Positions 12,026-20,929 of a stretch of 57,994 bases of DNA are shown one piece after another. The notes beneath the pieces were generated by a model. That model saw only the letters and a program-made list of their open reading frames with translations. It ran no database searches and had not been told where the DNA came from. Location of the stretch: NCBI RefSeq assembly GCF_029212645.1, contig NZ_JARGND010000019.1, positions 4,107 to 62,100 on the forward strand. Reading direction: 5' to 3'. The position numbers and the translations under genes were made by a program. Source of the DNA: Vannielia sp. (GTDB lineage Bacteria; Pseudomonadota; Alphaproteobacteria; Rhodobacterales; Rhodobacteraceae). Each line of letters opens with the position of its first letter. Positions within the stretch are counted from its first letter, which is position 1.

Positions 12026-12067
12026 TCCAATAAATATCCCGGGGGGTGCGGGGGGCTGGCCCCCCGC
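12026..12067 (-). terminator. GC-rich hairpin with GGATATTT repeat, likely terminator (repeat copy 3)
   Basis: GCGGGGGGC (12048-12056) and GCCCCCCGC (12059-12067) pair perfectly 4 bases beyond the methyltransferase stop. On the minus strand this is followed by CCCGGGATATTTATTGG, the same core as the dispersed repeat. There is no long T-run, so termination is inferred. Confidence 0.5.
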
Positions 12068-12070
12068 CCT

Positions 12071-13186
12071 TTAACCACCCCGCAGAGGCTCCCTTGGGCT
12101 AAGGAACCGCTGGGTCACGTAACCCTGACGCTCCCAAAACATCTGCCTCGGCCCGGCCACCAGCCCGCGCTCGGCGATCCGCGCAATGTCGATGTTCTGG
12201 CGATGCCCCTCGTCGGTTATCTCCTTGGCGGCCTCATGGTTGCCCGACAGCAAATCACTCTCCGAGGCAGCGATCAGATCAAAGTATCGCTCCTGCGTTT
12301 CGCGGTTCATCTCAACCAGGGCGTCGAAATTCACGAACAGGCTGTTGCGATAGTCCTCCGGCTCGAACGACGCAAAGGCATTTACCAATGATACCCCACG
12401 CGCCCCCGGCGCAGGCGCAAACAGCCGCGCCTCCAGCCCATTGCCGCGCAGCAGCGCATACTGCGTGATCGCCACGGCGGGCAGGTCGATGATGGTGTAA
12501 GGCAGATCAATCACCCGCTGGGCCAGCACCGCCAGTCGCCCCAACCCGCCACCGATCTCGACAATCCGATCATACCGCCTGCCGGTAGCAGACAGATGCG
12601 CCTGCACCTCGCGCAGGTAGCCAAGCGCCAAAAGCTGGCGTTCGTTCAGCACCCCACGTGCGGTTGGCACCCCACAGGTATTGGGCCCCGAAACCGGCAG
12701 CGCGCCCGCCAACCCCAAGACATCGAGGCAGGCGCAGGCAATCTCATCGGTCTCATCACGCTCGACATAGGTAAACAGCCCGTTGCGCTGCGCCGCGTTC
12801 CACATCGGCGCAACCCCAAGCGCGAAGGCATGGTAGAGCAGCGTGTGCGCCATGTGCCTGGCGTGTTGCGCCCGCGATTGCGGGTCGTCGCGCAGCTTGG
12901 CGGTGATCCGGGCGTGTTGATCGTACCCCAGCGTGAATATGCGGGTGTGGAGGCTGCCCAAAAGCTCGGCCAACCGGCCTGCATTGCCAGTTTGAACCAC
13001 ACGTAACAAAGGTTTCTGGACGCTTTGCGCATGAATACCCCAGACCGAGCCTTCAAGCTCCCCCTCTGCCAAACCGCCCTGCACCGCCTCGATGATCTCT
13101 TCGGCAATCCGCGTCAGGTCTCCCAGGTGGGTGTCGGTTGTATGCACCAGCGCGGGCATCTGGCGAAACGGAATAGGATGGAACAT
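12071..13186 (-). CDS. Putative SAM-dependent (sugar O-)methyltransferase
   Basis: The C-terminal half of this 371-residue protein has a class-I methyltransferase core: IVEIGGGLGRLAVLA is the glycine-rich SAM-binding motif, followed by YTIIDLPAVAITQYALL as motif II, and VNAFASFEPEDYRNSLFVNF. The N-terminal half, about 180 residues, is helical-looking and unassigned. The layout resembles the 'putative sugar O-methyltransferase' family, but I cannot name a substrate. I choose ATG 13186 (GAG four bases upstream); a GTG at 13195 would add three residues. No polysaccharide genes flank it. A GC hairpin follows the stop immediately. Confidence 0.65.
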   Translation of the reverse strand: MFHPIPFRQMPALVHTTDTHLGDLTRIAEEIIEAVQGGLAEGELEGSVWGIHAQSVQKPLLRVVQTGNAGRLAELLGSLHTRIFTLGYDQHARITAKLRDDPQSRAQHARHMAHTLLYHAFALGVAPMWNAAQRNGLFTYVERDETDEIACACLDVLGLAGALPVSGPNTCGVPTARGVLNERQLLALGYLREVQAHLSATGRRYDRIVEIGGGLGRLAVLAQRVIDLPYTIIDLPAVAITQYALLRGNGLEARLFAPAPGARGVSLVNAFASFEPEDYRNSLFVNFDALVEMNRETQERYFDLIAASESDLLSGNHEAAKEITDEGHRQNIDIARIAERGLVAGPRQMFWERQGYVTQRFLSPREPLRGG

Positions 13187-13243
13187 CTGGCTCACTTCAC
13201 AAAACGGGCGGCAACCGGGCCAAACCGCCCGGCCCCGGTTACC

Positions 13244-14116
13244 TCAGTCAAACGCTTTCAGCCGCTTGAGCAAAGAGGAGGTATCCCACCGCCCCCCACC
13301 AAGCGCCTGCACGTCCTTGTAGAACTGGTCCACCAGCGCCGTGATCGGCAGAGGCGCGTCAATGTCGTCCCCGGTGGCCAGACAGATCGCCAGATCCTTG
13401 CGCATCCAATCCACCGCGAAGCCGTGGTCAAACCTGTCATCGACCATGGTCTCGTAGCGGTTGGCCATTTGCCAGCTTCCCGCCGCGCCATCCTTGATAA
13501 CCTCGATCACCGCTTTCGGGTCCAGCCCGGCCTTCTGGGCAAAGTTGATGCCTTCCGAAAGCCCCTGCACCAACCCGGCAATGCAAATCTGGTTCACACA
13601 TTTGGTCAACTGGCCCGCGCCACTCTCGCCCATCCGCTGGCAGTTCTTGGCGTAGGCCGCGATGATCTGCTCGGCGCGGCCGTAGGCCTCGGCATCGCCG
13701 CCGCACATCACCGCCAGCGCGCCGTTCTCTGCGCCCGCCTGCCCGCCACTTACCGGTGCGTCAACAAAGCTCACCTGCCGTTTTTCGGCCTCGGCGTGCA
13801 TCTCGCGGGTGACGGCGGCGCTTACCGTTGTGTGATCCACAAACACGGCGCCCGGCGCCATCGCGGCAATCGCCCCGCCCTCGCCCACGCAAATCTGGCG
13901 CAGGTCGTCATCGTTGCCCACACAAGCCATCACAAAATCTTGCCCGGTGGCGGCCTCTGCCGGGGTGCGTGCCGCCTTGCCGCCATACTCGCTCACCCAG
14001 CTTTCGGCCTTTGCGCCCGTGCGGTTATAGACCGTCACCTCATGGCCCGCCTTCACCAGATGCCCCGCCATCGGATAGCCCATGACGCCCAGTCCAAGAA
14101 ATGCTACCTTCGCCAT
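13244..14116 (-). CDS. NAD(P)-dependent beta-hydroxyacid dehydrogenase (3-hydroxyisobutyrate dehydrogenase family)
   Basis: This 290-residue oxidoreductase belongs to the family of 3-hydroxyisobutyrate dehydrogenase, tartronate semialdehyde reductase and glyoxylate reductases. The N-terminal Rossmann motif is FLGLGVMGYPMAGHL, the substrate-binding signature DAPVSGGQAGAENG is clear, and the catalytic lysine is in GAGQLTKCVNQI. The exact substrate cannot be read from sequence; no valine-catabolism or allantoin genes flank it. It is divergent from the acylase gene with 80 bases between starts, and its stop is about 57 bases from the methyltransferase start on the same strand. Confidence 0.88.
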   Translation of the reverse strand: MAKVAFLGLGVMGYPMAGHLVKAGHEVTVYNRTGAKAESWVSEYGGKAARTPAEAATGQDFVMACVGNDDDLRQICVGEGGAIAAMAPGAVFVDHTTVSAAVTREMHAEAEKRQVSFVDAPVSGGQAGAENGALAVMCGGDAEAYGRAEQIIAAYAKNCQRMGESGAGQLTKCVNQICIAGLVQGLSEGINFAQKAGLDPKAVIEVIKDGAAGSWQMANRYETMVDDRFDHGFAVDWMRKDLAICLATGDDIDAPLPITALVDQFYKDVQALGGGRWDTSSLLKRLKAFD

Positions 14117-14196
14117 GCCTTTATCCTCCCGCAGGGTTGCTCTAGGGTCATGCCCTAACTACCCCAAGCCGCGCGAAGGTCAACTCAAGGCACCCT

Positions 14197-16662
14197 ATGG
14201 CACGTATTTTCCGTTGGCTCCTGCGGATCGTTACCGCGACTCTGCTTATTGCCTTTCTCATGGGCTGCGTGGCCTATTACCTCGCCTCCCGGTCGATCCC
14301 CGATTACAACGCCCGCTATACCGTGGCCGGGCTGGCCGGGCCGGTTGAGATTTTGCGCGATAACGCCAATGTGCCGCATATCTTTGGCTCCACCGATGAG
14401 GATGTCTATTACGGCCTCGGCTTTGCCCATGCGCAAGACCGGCTGTGGCAAATGATGATGACGCGCCGCGCCGCTCAGGGGCGCCTGTCAGAGCTGTTCG
14501 GCCCGCGCGCCCTCAAGATTGACGAATTGATGCGCCGCTTTGGCCTTTACGAGGCGGCCTCTGCCTCGGTCACCCACCAGGACCCCGCCACCACCCGCGC
14601 GCTTGAGGCTTATGCCGCCGGGGTGAACGCCTGGATCGCGCAGGTCAACGAAGGAGCCCTGGGCCGTGGCGCGCCCGAGTTCTTCCTGTTCTCGCGTCAA
14701 ATCTCGCCCTGGCGGCCTGCCGATACCGTGGCGATGGGCAAGATGATGGCGCTTCAACTCACCGAACACGCACAAGACGAGGTGCTGCGCGCCCGGTTGT
14801 CGCTGATGCTGCCCGAGGCGCGGCTGGCCGATATCCTGCCTGACACACCGGGCGCCGGCACTGCCGAACTGCCCGATTACGCCTCCCTCGTGCCGATGCC
14901 GGGCGGCGCACAGCACGCCTGGGACACGGCCGCGCGTGATCCGCTCAATCCCCTGCCCGCCCGTGGCCGCGCCGGGGCCTCAAACGCATGGGCCGCAGCC
15001 CCCAAACGCGCCGCCGCCGGCGGCTCGCTCATGGCCAATGATCCCCATCTCGGCCTCACCGCCCCCTCAACCTGGTATCTTGCGCGGATCGAGCTGACGA
15101 CGGGCGGGGTGATCGGCGCCACGATTCCCGGCATCCCCTTTGTGCTTTCGGGCCGGTCCTCTGACCTGGGCTGGGGCATCACCGCGTCTTACCTGGATGA
15201 TCAGGATCTCTTCATGGAAGAGTTGAACCCCGCCACGCCGCAGGAATACCGCACCCCGTCCGGCTGGAAGCGCTTTACCTCCGATACCTCTATCATAAGG
15301 GTGAAAGACGCCGAGCCTGTCACCATCACCCTGCGGCGCACCGAGAATGGCCCGGTCCTGCCCGGCGGGCACTTCAACCTTGCCGCCGTCACCCCGCCCG
15401 GCCATGTCGCAGCACTTGGCTGGACGGCGCTTTCCCCGCGTGACACCTCGATGAGTGCGGCCCACGGGTTGCAACGCGCCAAGAGCATTGAGGCGGCGAT
15501 TGACGCGATGGAGGGCTTCATTGCGCCCTCGCTGAACCTCATCTTTGCCGAACCGTCACGCGTGGGCCTCAAAACCGTGGGGGCCATGCCAAACCGCACC
15601 CCGGCCCATGCCTCAAAGGGGCGGATGCCCTCGCTTGGCTGGAAGGCCGAAAACCGCTGGCAAGGGCGCATTCCCTATGCGCAAAACCCCGAGTTCGTTG
15701 ACCCGCCGGGCGGCATTTTGGGCAACACCAACAACAAGATTATCGACCGGCCCTTCCCCAACCACGTGAGCTACACCTGGGGCGATACCCAGCGGATCCA
15801 GCGCTGGACCCGGCTGATGCAAAGCCGCGAGGTGCATACCCGCGAAAGCTTTATCGACGCGCAGCTTGACAGCGTCAGCTTCACCGCCCGCTCGCTGCTG
15901 CCGCTGATCGCCAAGGATCTGTGGTTCACCGGCGAAGCGGCCTCTGAGGGCACACCGGAGCGGCAACGCCAGAAGGCGCTGGAAATGCTCGCCAACTGGA
16001 ATGGCGAGATGTCTGAACATATGCCCGAGCCGTTGATCTTTGCCGCCTGGATGAAACATTTGCAAAACCGCCTGGTGCGCGATGAGCTTGGGCCGATGGC
16101 CCGCGAGTTTACCCACGCCGACCCGCTGTTTCTCGAGCGGGTGTTCCGCGATATCGACGGAGCGGCGATCTGGTGTGACGTGGCGCAATCCACCATCACC
16201 GAAACCTGCACCGACATCGCCCGCATCGCGCTGGACGAGGCCCTGCTCTGGATCGGCGAGCATAACGGCACAGCCCTTGAGAGCCTGCGCTGGGGGGATG
16301 CCCATGAGGCGCTTCACAAGCATCCGGTGCTGGGCGACGTGCCGGTGCTGCGCTGGATCGTGAACATTCGCCAAAGCACCTCGGGCGGCGACAACACCCT
16401 GCAACGCGGCCGCACCATCGGCACCGGCCCCGCGCCCTACACCAATGTCCACGCGGCGGGCTTTCGCGCGGTGCTTGATTTCAACGATCCTGACAGCTCG
16501 GTGTTTATTGTAGCGACCGGGCAATCGGGGCATCCGCTGTCACGCCATTATGACGATCTGGGCGCGCTGTGGCGGCGGGGGGAATATATTCCGATGTCGC
16601 TTGACCCGGCGCTCGCGCGGGCGGCCAATGTGGGCGTGACTGTTTTGACGCCTGAGGGCTGA
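14197..16662 (+). CDS. Penicillin acylase family Ntn-hydrolase (possible N-acyl-homoserine lactone acylase)
   Basis: The precursor is 821 residues, the usual length for penicillin G acylase, aculeacin acylase and PvdQ-like AHL acylases. An N-terminal membrane or signal segment (LLIAFLMGCVAYYLA) points to export. The alpha region carries PVEILRDNANVPHIFG and GFAHAQDRLWQM; autocleavage is expected before Ser262 in GASNAWA, which would become the N-terminal nucleophile of the beta subunit. SLMANDPHLGLTAPSTWY and the GITASYLDDQD segment follow. The substrate is unknown; quorum-signal degradation is an inference from family members. No regulator or luxI gene is adjacent. Confidence 0.85.
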   Translation: MARIFRWLLRIVTATLLIAFLMGCVAYYLASRSIPDYNARYTVAGLAGPVEILRDNANVPHIFGSTDEDVYYGLGFAHAQDRLWQMMMTRRAAQGRLSELFGPRALKIDELMRRFGLYEAASASVTHQDPATTRALEAYAAGVNAWIAQVNEGALGRGAPEFFLFSRQISPWRPADTVAMGKMMALQLTEHAQDEVLRARLSLMLPEARLADILPDTPGAGTAELPDYASLVPMPGGAQHAWDTAARDPLNPLPARGRAGASNAWAAAPKRAAAGGSLMANDPHLGLTAPSTWYLARIELTTGGVIGATIPGIPFVLSGRSSDLGWGITASYLDDQDLFMEELNPATPQEYRTPSGWKRFTSDTSIIRVKDAEPVTITLRRTENGPVLPGGHFNLAAVTPPGHVAALGWTALSPRDTSMSAAHGLQRAKSIEAAIDAMEGFIAPSLNLIFAEPSRVGLKTVGAMPNRTPAHASKGRMPSLGWKAENRWQGRIPYAQNPEFVDPPGGILGNTNNKIIDRPFPNHVSYTWGDTQRIQRWTRLMQSREVHTRESFIDAQLDSVSFTARSLLPLIAKDLWFTGEAASEGTPERQRQKALEMLANWNGEMSEHMPEPLIFAAWMKHLQNRLVRDELGPMAREFTHADPLFLERVFRDIDGAAIWCDVAQSTITETCTDIARIALDEALLWIGEHNGTALESLRWGDAHEALHKHPVLGDVPVLRWIVNIRQSTSGGDNTLQRGRTIGTGPAPYTNVHAAGFRAVLDFNDPDSSVFIVATGQSGHPLSRHYDDLGALWRRGEYIPMSLDPALARAANVGVTVLTPEG

Positions 16663-16789
16663 GCGCGGCTGGGGTCACCTGATCGCGCGCCCGCGGCGCA
16701 TTCCTTTTGTAGATTTGGCTCGAGGTGGCGCTGTGGCGCGCTAGCTTGCTGTTTGGCGGGCAGCCATGGGGCGCCAGAAGAGATTGAGA

Positions 16790-16811
16790 GCCTCCGGCGG
16801 GGATATTTACA
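16790..16811 (+). repeat. GGATATTT-core intergenic repeat, copy 4 (short)
   Basis: GCCTCCGGCGGGGATATTTA is followed by divergent sequence (CAGGAGC), so only the 5' half of the element is kept. It lies between the acylase stop and the convergent DUF4241-like gene. Confidence 0.65.
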
Positions 16812-16832
16812 GGAGCATTGAGAGGGGCGGTT

Positions 16833-17573
16833 TTACTCGCCGGTATGGGTCGGGCCGCCGAAGGTTCTTTCGCTGTCGAAGTAGCCGAAATCGCGCACAA
16901 TTGTCAGCAGATTGCCGTTGTCATCGTAGCCGAGATAGGTGGCGGCGCTGAAGGTTTGGAAATCCGGGTCGATCAAGGCCACTTGCAGCGTGTTGGCCTC
17001 GGTTTTGACGTTGTGCATTATATGGCGTGGTTTGGTTGCGGCCTCTTTGAACAGTTCGTCTGCGTTCAGCGCCTCTTGTCCAAGGAGCGCCACCGCTTCG
17101 GCATCGCCGATGACCAGCACCTGATCGACTTCGAGGATATAGAGTTCATCCAGCATGGTGCCCTCAAGCGAGGCGGTTTCCCAGTGGGTGGCCTCGCCTT
17201 CGCCAAGCTCAACCACCGCCAGCCCGATCACCCCGCCCGCCGGGTTGGGAGTGTAGAGGGTGACGGTGTAGCCGCCGAGCGGGATATCGGCATCAATCGG
17301 GGGGCGATCAGGGCTTTTGATCGGGTCGGTCATGGTGATGCGCCCGCTGGTGACATCAATCTGCCCGACGAAGGTTTTGAGGATTTTCCGGCGGGCCAGT
17401 TCGGCCTCGCTGGCGGTGAGGAGATCGGCCTCGGCAAAGACCATGTCTTCGTCATCGTCGGCCATGCGCGGGCCTCGCCCCGCGCCCATCAGGAGCACCA
17501 CGAGACCCACCACCATGAGCGCCACCCAAAGGCCGCCGCCGATCCAGTAATAGTGCTTTTGGGATTTCAGCAT
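16833..17573 (-). CDS. Membrane-anchored DUF4241-like protein
   Basis: The 246-residue protein has a short basic N-terminus and one transmembrane helix (about residues 10-30, WIGGGLWVALMVVGLVVLL), then a predicted extracytoplasmic domain. That domain shows a DUF4241-like pattern: VTSGRITMTDPI, then PLGGYTVTLYTP, VIGLAVVELG with ATHWETAS, and near the C-terminus AATYLGYDDNGNLLTIVRDFG. DUF4241 proteins are mostly of unknown function, some in toxin-immunity-like loci; nothing here supports that role. The GDAEAVALLGQEAL segment is unassigned. It is convergent with the acylase and upstream of nothing obvious, so it is probably a single-gene unit. Confidence 0.6.
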   Translation of the reverse strand: MLKSQKHYYWIGGGLWVALMVVGLVVLLMGAGRGPRMADDDEDMVFAEADLLTASEAELARRKILKTFVGQIDVTSGRITMTDPIKSPDRPPIDADIPLGGYTVTLYTPNPAGGVIGLAVVELGEGEATHWETASLEGTMLDELYILEVDQVLVIGDAEAVALLGQEALNADELFKEAATKPRHIMHNVKTEANTLQVALIDPDFQTFSAATYLGYDDNGNLLTIVRDFGYFDSERTFGGPTHTGE

Positions 17574-17642
17574 CGCGCGTGTCTCGCCGTTTGGGTTTGC
17601 TTCAGGTTAACGCGGATTTCTGCGGATGCGAGACGCATGGAT

Positions 17643-17660
17643 TGTGCATCGTTTGTGCAT
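17643..17660. repeat. Direct repeat TGTGCAT with 11-bp period
   Basis: TGTGCAT occurs at 17643-17649 and 17654-17660, about one helical turn apart, 70 bases upstream of the DUF4241-like gene. The same arrangement in reverse (ATGCACA-N4-ATGCACA) is at 33854-33871. It could be a binding site for a dimeric regulator; none is identified. Confidence 0.4.
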
Positions 17661-17722
17661 GGGGTGTGGCCCGTCCGATTTTGCCGCATTGCAGAAAAGG
17701 TTGCCGGCACGTTCGCAGCCTT

Positions 17723-18961
17723 TCACACTTGGGCATAGTCCGCCTTTTGGCGGCTTGACCAGCGCAGGGTAAGCGCCCAACCATCCTCGGATTGGGTTTC
17801 GTTCTCGACCACCCCTTGCTCAAACAGCCACGCGCGTTTGCGCCCCTCGGAAAAGGGAAGCGTGAGGGTTTCGACGGTGTGTACATCGGCCAGATGGGCC
17901 GAGATTGCGCCGTGCAGCTCTGTGAGGCCTTCGCCAGAAGTTGCTGATATCACGAGCGTATCTTCGCGGCGGCTGGCAAGGTTGCGCAGGGCATCGGCAG
18001 CCTCATCATTGAGCAGATCAACCTTGTTCCACAGCTCCAACCGGGGCACATCTTCGCTGACGCCGAGGCTTTCGAGGATGGTTTCAACATCGACGGCCTG
18101 ATTTTTGGTTTCGGGGCTGGCAATGTCGCGCACATGCACGATGAGATCAGCTTCCAGCACCTCTTCCAGCGTGGCGCGGAAAGCGGCGACGAGTTCGGTG
18201 GGCAGCGAGCTGATGAAGCCCACCGTATCGCTCAAGATCACCTTCTCACCATGGTCCAATTCGATGGAGCGCATGGTGGGGTCAAGCGTGGCAAAGAGCA
18301 TGTCTTTGGCCATCACGTTGGCACCGGTCATGTGGTTGAAAAGGGTGGATTTTCCGGCGTTGGTATAGCCCACCAGAGCGACCACGGGGAATGGCACCTT
18401 GGCCCTTGCTGCACGGTGCAGGGCGCGGGTTTTGGTGACCTTCGAAAGCTGTCGGCGGATGCGGTTGATGGCGTCGTCAATCGCCCGCCTGTCCGCCTCG
18501 ATCTGGGTTTCCCCCGGACCACCGACAAAGCCCAAACCACCGCGCTGACGCTCTAGGTGGGTCCAGGCGCGGACCAGACGGGTGCGTTGATAGGACAGGG
18601 CTGCCAGTTCGACCTGCAACACGCCCTCACGAGTGGCGGCGCGGTCAGCGAAAATTTCAAGGATCAGGCCGGTGCGATCAAGCAGTTTGACCTTCCACTC
18701 CTGTTCCAGATTGCGCTGCTGCACGGGGGTGACGGGGCCGTCAACCAACACAAGATCAACCTCAGCCGCGTTGACCATCGCCTTGATATCCTGGAGTTTT
18801 CCCTTGCCAAGCAGGGTGCCGGGCTGCGGCTTGCGCAGGTTCACGACTTCAGCCCCCACCACGTCGATACCAGGGAGCGCCGCGGCAAGCGCTACGGCCT
18901 CATCCAGCGCGGGGCCCGCATCGCGGCGCGACGGATCGGTCTGGATATCGGGATGGAGCAC
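17723..18961 (-). CDS. hflX: GTPase HflX
   Basis: HflX is a ribosome-associated GTPase that splits stalled or heat-damaged ribosomes. The 412-residue protein has the N-terminal ND1 domain (LLGKGKLQDIKAMV, VDGPVTPVQQRNLE), the linker LERQRGGLGFVGGPGETQIE, then the G domain with Walker A VGYTNAGKSTLF, switch II SDTVGFISSLP and NKVD. No ATG gives a full-length protein: the frame is closed by a TGA shortly upstream, so GTG 18961 is the most likely start. It lies 41 bases downstream of hfq, the usual hfq-hflX order, and ends the minus-strand ntr-trk-hfq-hflX block. Confidence 0.95.
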   Translation of the reverse strand: MLHPDIQTDPSRRDAGPALDEAVALAAALPGIDVVGAEVVNLRKPQPGTLLGKGKLQDIKAMVNAAEVDLVLVDGPVTPVQQRNLEQEWKVKLLDRTGLILEIFADRAATREGVLQVELAALSYQRTRLVRAWTHLERQRGGLGFVGGPGETQIEADRRAIDDAINRIRRQLSKVTKTRALHRAARAKVPFPVVALVGYTNAGKSTLFNHMTGANVMAKDMLFATLDPTMRSIELDHGEKVILSDTVGFISSLPTELVAAFRATLEEVLEADLIVHVRDIASPETKNQAVDVETILESLGVSEDVPRLELWNKVDLLNDEAADALRNLASRREDTLVISATSGEGLTELHGAISAHLADVHTVETLTLPFSEGRKRAWLFEQGVVENETQSEDGWALTLRWSSRQKADYAQV

Positions 18962-19002
18962 CAGTGCCCGTGTTGGGCGCTCAGCGGTTTCGTGTTGGTC
19001 GG

Positions 19003-19242
19003 CTATTCTTCACCTTCGCCTTCATAGAGGCTAATCGGCTGCGCGGGCATCACGGTGGAAATCGCATGCTTGTACACAAGCTGGCTTTGTCCATCGCGGC
19101 GCAAGAGCACGCAGAAGTTGTCAAACCAGGTGATCACGCCTTGCAGCTTCACACCGTTGATCAGGAAGATCGTCACCGGAACTTTCGTTTTCCGGACATG
19201 ATTGAGAAAGGCATCCTGCAGGTTTTGTTTGTCGTTGGCCAT
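19003..19242 (-). CDS. hfq: RNA chaperone Hfq
   Basis: Hfq is the Sm-like hexameric chaperone that pairs small RNAs with mRNAs. The 79-residue protein starts [18 protein letters not shown] and carries Sm1 ([21 protein letters not shown]) and Sm2 ([12 protein letters not shown]) with the conserved YKHA. The tail SLYEGEGEE is short and acidic, typical of alphaproteobacterial Hfq. ATG 19242 is chosen because the frame upstream has no family similarity. In this lineage hfq sits next to ntrYX-trkAH, matching its history as a nitrogen-fixation regulator (nrfA). Confidence 0.97.
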   Translation of the reverse strand: MANDKQNLQDAFLNHVRKTKVPVTIFLINGVKLQGVITWFDNFCVLLRRDGQSQLVYKHAISTVMPAQPISLYEGEGEE

Positions 19243-19386
19243 TTCTTGAAGTGCCCTGTTTTTTCTTTTTGTCACGCATTCGGGGCGCATATCCTGCCTC
19301 GGACCGTCCCCCCTGTCCACTTGGCCACTATGGAGGCTGGTTTGGGAAGTTTCCACCCCCCATTTTTCACCCGCATTGCCGCTGCG

Positions 19387-20916
19387 TCAATTGCGCCAGA
19401 ACTCGGGGTTGAGAAGCGCGATGATCACTAGGGCTTCAACCCGCCCCAGCACCATGGCCCCGGCCAGCACCGCCTTGGCCGCGTCGGGGATGGAGGCGTA
19501 CAGGATTGGCACTTCGCCCCCCACCTGCGCAACCGGGCCGGTGGTGGAAAGGGCGGCGAGGCTAAGCACGATGCTTTGCTCAAAGTTCAGGCCAGCGGCG
19601 GCCAGCATGGCTGACACGGCGGTGAGAGAAAGCGCGAAAAGCATGAAGAAAATCCATGCGATATAAGCCCCTTCCCGCCTGATATGGCGGCCGAAAGCGC
19701 CGCCTTCCCCGCCAACGGAATGCGGCAGCACAAGGCGTTCCATCTCGCGGTGGCCGTGGCGATAAAGGGCATAAACGCGCAGCAGCTTCACCCCGCCGGC
19801 GGTGGTGGCCACGCCGCCGCCAACCAGCGCCAGTCCCATCATCACCGTGCCGGGGGTTTCCAGCCCCGACCATGACTGGGTGACAGCCCATTCCGCGCTG
19901 GAGAACCCGGTGGTGGACAGGAAGCTGAGAGTGGTAAAAACCGCGCCCCAAAGCGCGCCGAAGGCCGCCCGGAGATCGGCCACGTCATCCACCTCAAACG
20001 CGCCGATCCAATGACGCAGGAACAGCGCCGCCGGCAGGATGATCAGGCAGAAAAAGCCCATCCGCGCTTCAACATCGCGCAGGATCGCGCGCATCCGGTC
20101 CACACCCCATCCATAGCCCGCCCAAAAGGTTTTACGGGTGAGAGCAAAGCCGAAAAACAGGAAGATCAGCGCCTCGCCCATAAGCCCGGATTGGGCGGCC
20201 TCAAGCCCCCCCACCGGGCTGATCCCCGAGGTCGAAAGGATGCTCATCGCGTGGCAGATCGCAACCAGAGGCCTTTCACCGCAGATTACCAGCCCGATCC
20301 AGAGGGTGAGCGTGAGGCCAATGTAAACAGGGCCCATTTGCAGCGCGAGCTTCAGCAGCCGCTCGCGCGAATCGCCAAAGCGGGCGTGGTGCATCTCTCG
20401 GGTCAAGCGGGCATCGCCCTGCCCGCGGGCGATGGATGTCACCTCAAAGCCGCCAAGGTTGAGCGGGGCAAGGATTGCGCCCGCCGTCACCCAAATGAAA
20501 AGCCCCCCCATCCAGCCTACGGTGGCGCGCCACAGGTGAACCGACTCGCTCAGACGGTCGGGCTCAAACAGGGTGGCGCCGGTGGTGGTGAGGGAGGCCA
20601 CCATCTCGAACCAGGCGTTGAAAAAGCTGGTGGTGCGCACCGCTTCATAGAATGGCAGCGCCAGCAGAACCGGCATCAGCGTGTAAGTGATCAGCAGCGC
20701 CAGCAGGTGGCTGCGGGCAAGGTTGCGCGCTTTAAGGTGGTAGGTCGCGATCCCGATAAAGATGGTGAGCGTCAGCAGCAGGGTGCCGGAGTAGAAAAAA
20801 CTGCGGGCGGCCAGCCAATCGCGCACGGTGACGGCGTGAAAGACCGGCAGATACATCATCAGCGCGGAGATCCCCATGAGGATCACGATCAGCGGAACAT
20901 CAAGGATGCGGCGCAT
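19387..20916 (-). CDS. trkH: Trk potassium uptake membrane subunit TrkH
   Basis: TrkH is the potassium-translocating subunit of the Trk system; it works with the cytoplasmic NAD-binding TrkA encoded just upstream. The 509-residue protein begins MRRILDVPLIVILMG and has about ten or more membrane helices. Selectivity-filter-like P-loop segments are visible, for example EMVASLTTTGATLF, AMSILSTSGISPVGG, TTLSFLSTTGFSS and LAALSTTGPVAQVG. ATG 20916 follows the trkA stop by 13 bases, indicating one transcript. The frame continues upstream to 21009, but that part overlaps trkA and has no similarity. Confidence 0.95.
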   Translation of the reverse strand: MRRILDVPLIVILMGISALMMYLPVFHAVTVRDWLAARSFFYSGTLLLTLTIFIGIATYHLKARNLARSHLLALLITYTLMPVLLALPFYEAVRTTSFFNAWFEMVASLTTTGATLFEPDRLSESVHLWRATVGWMGGLFIWVTAGAILAPLNLGGFEVTSIARGQGDARLTREMHHARFGDSRERLLKLALQMGPVYIGLTLTLWIGLVICGERPLVAICHAMSILSTSGISPVGGLEAAQSGLMGEALIFLFFGFALTRKTFWAGYGWGVDRMRAILRDVEARMGFFCLIILPAALFLRHWIGAFEVDDVADLRAAFGALWGAVFTTLSFLSTTGFSSAEWAVTQSWSGLETPGTVMMGLALVGGGVATTAGGVKLLRVYALYRHGHREMERLVLPHSVGGEGGAFGRHIRREGAYIAWIFFMLFALSLTAVSAMLAAAGLNFEQSIVLSLAALSTTGPVAQVGGEVPILYASIPDAAKAVLAGAMVLGRVEALVIIALLNPEFWRN

Positions 20917-20929
20917 CGGCTCGCCCGCC

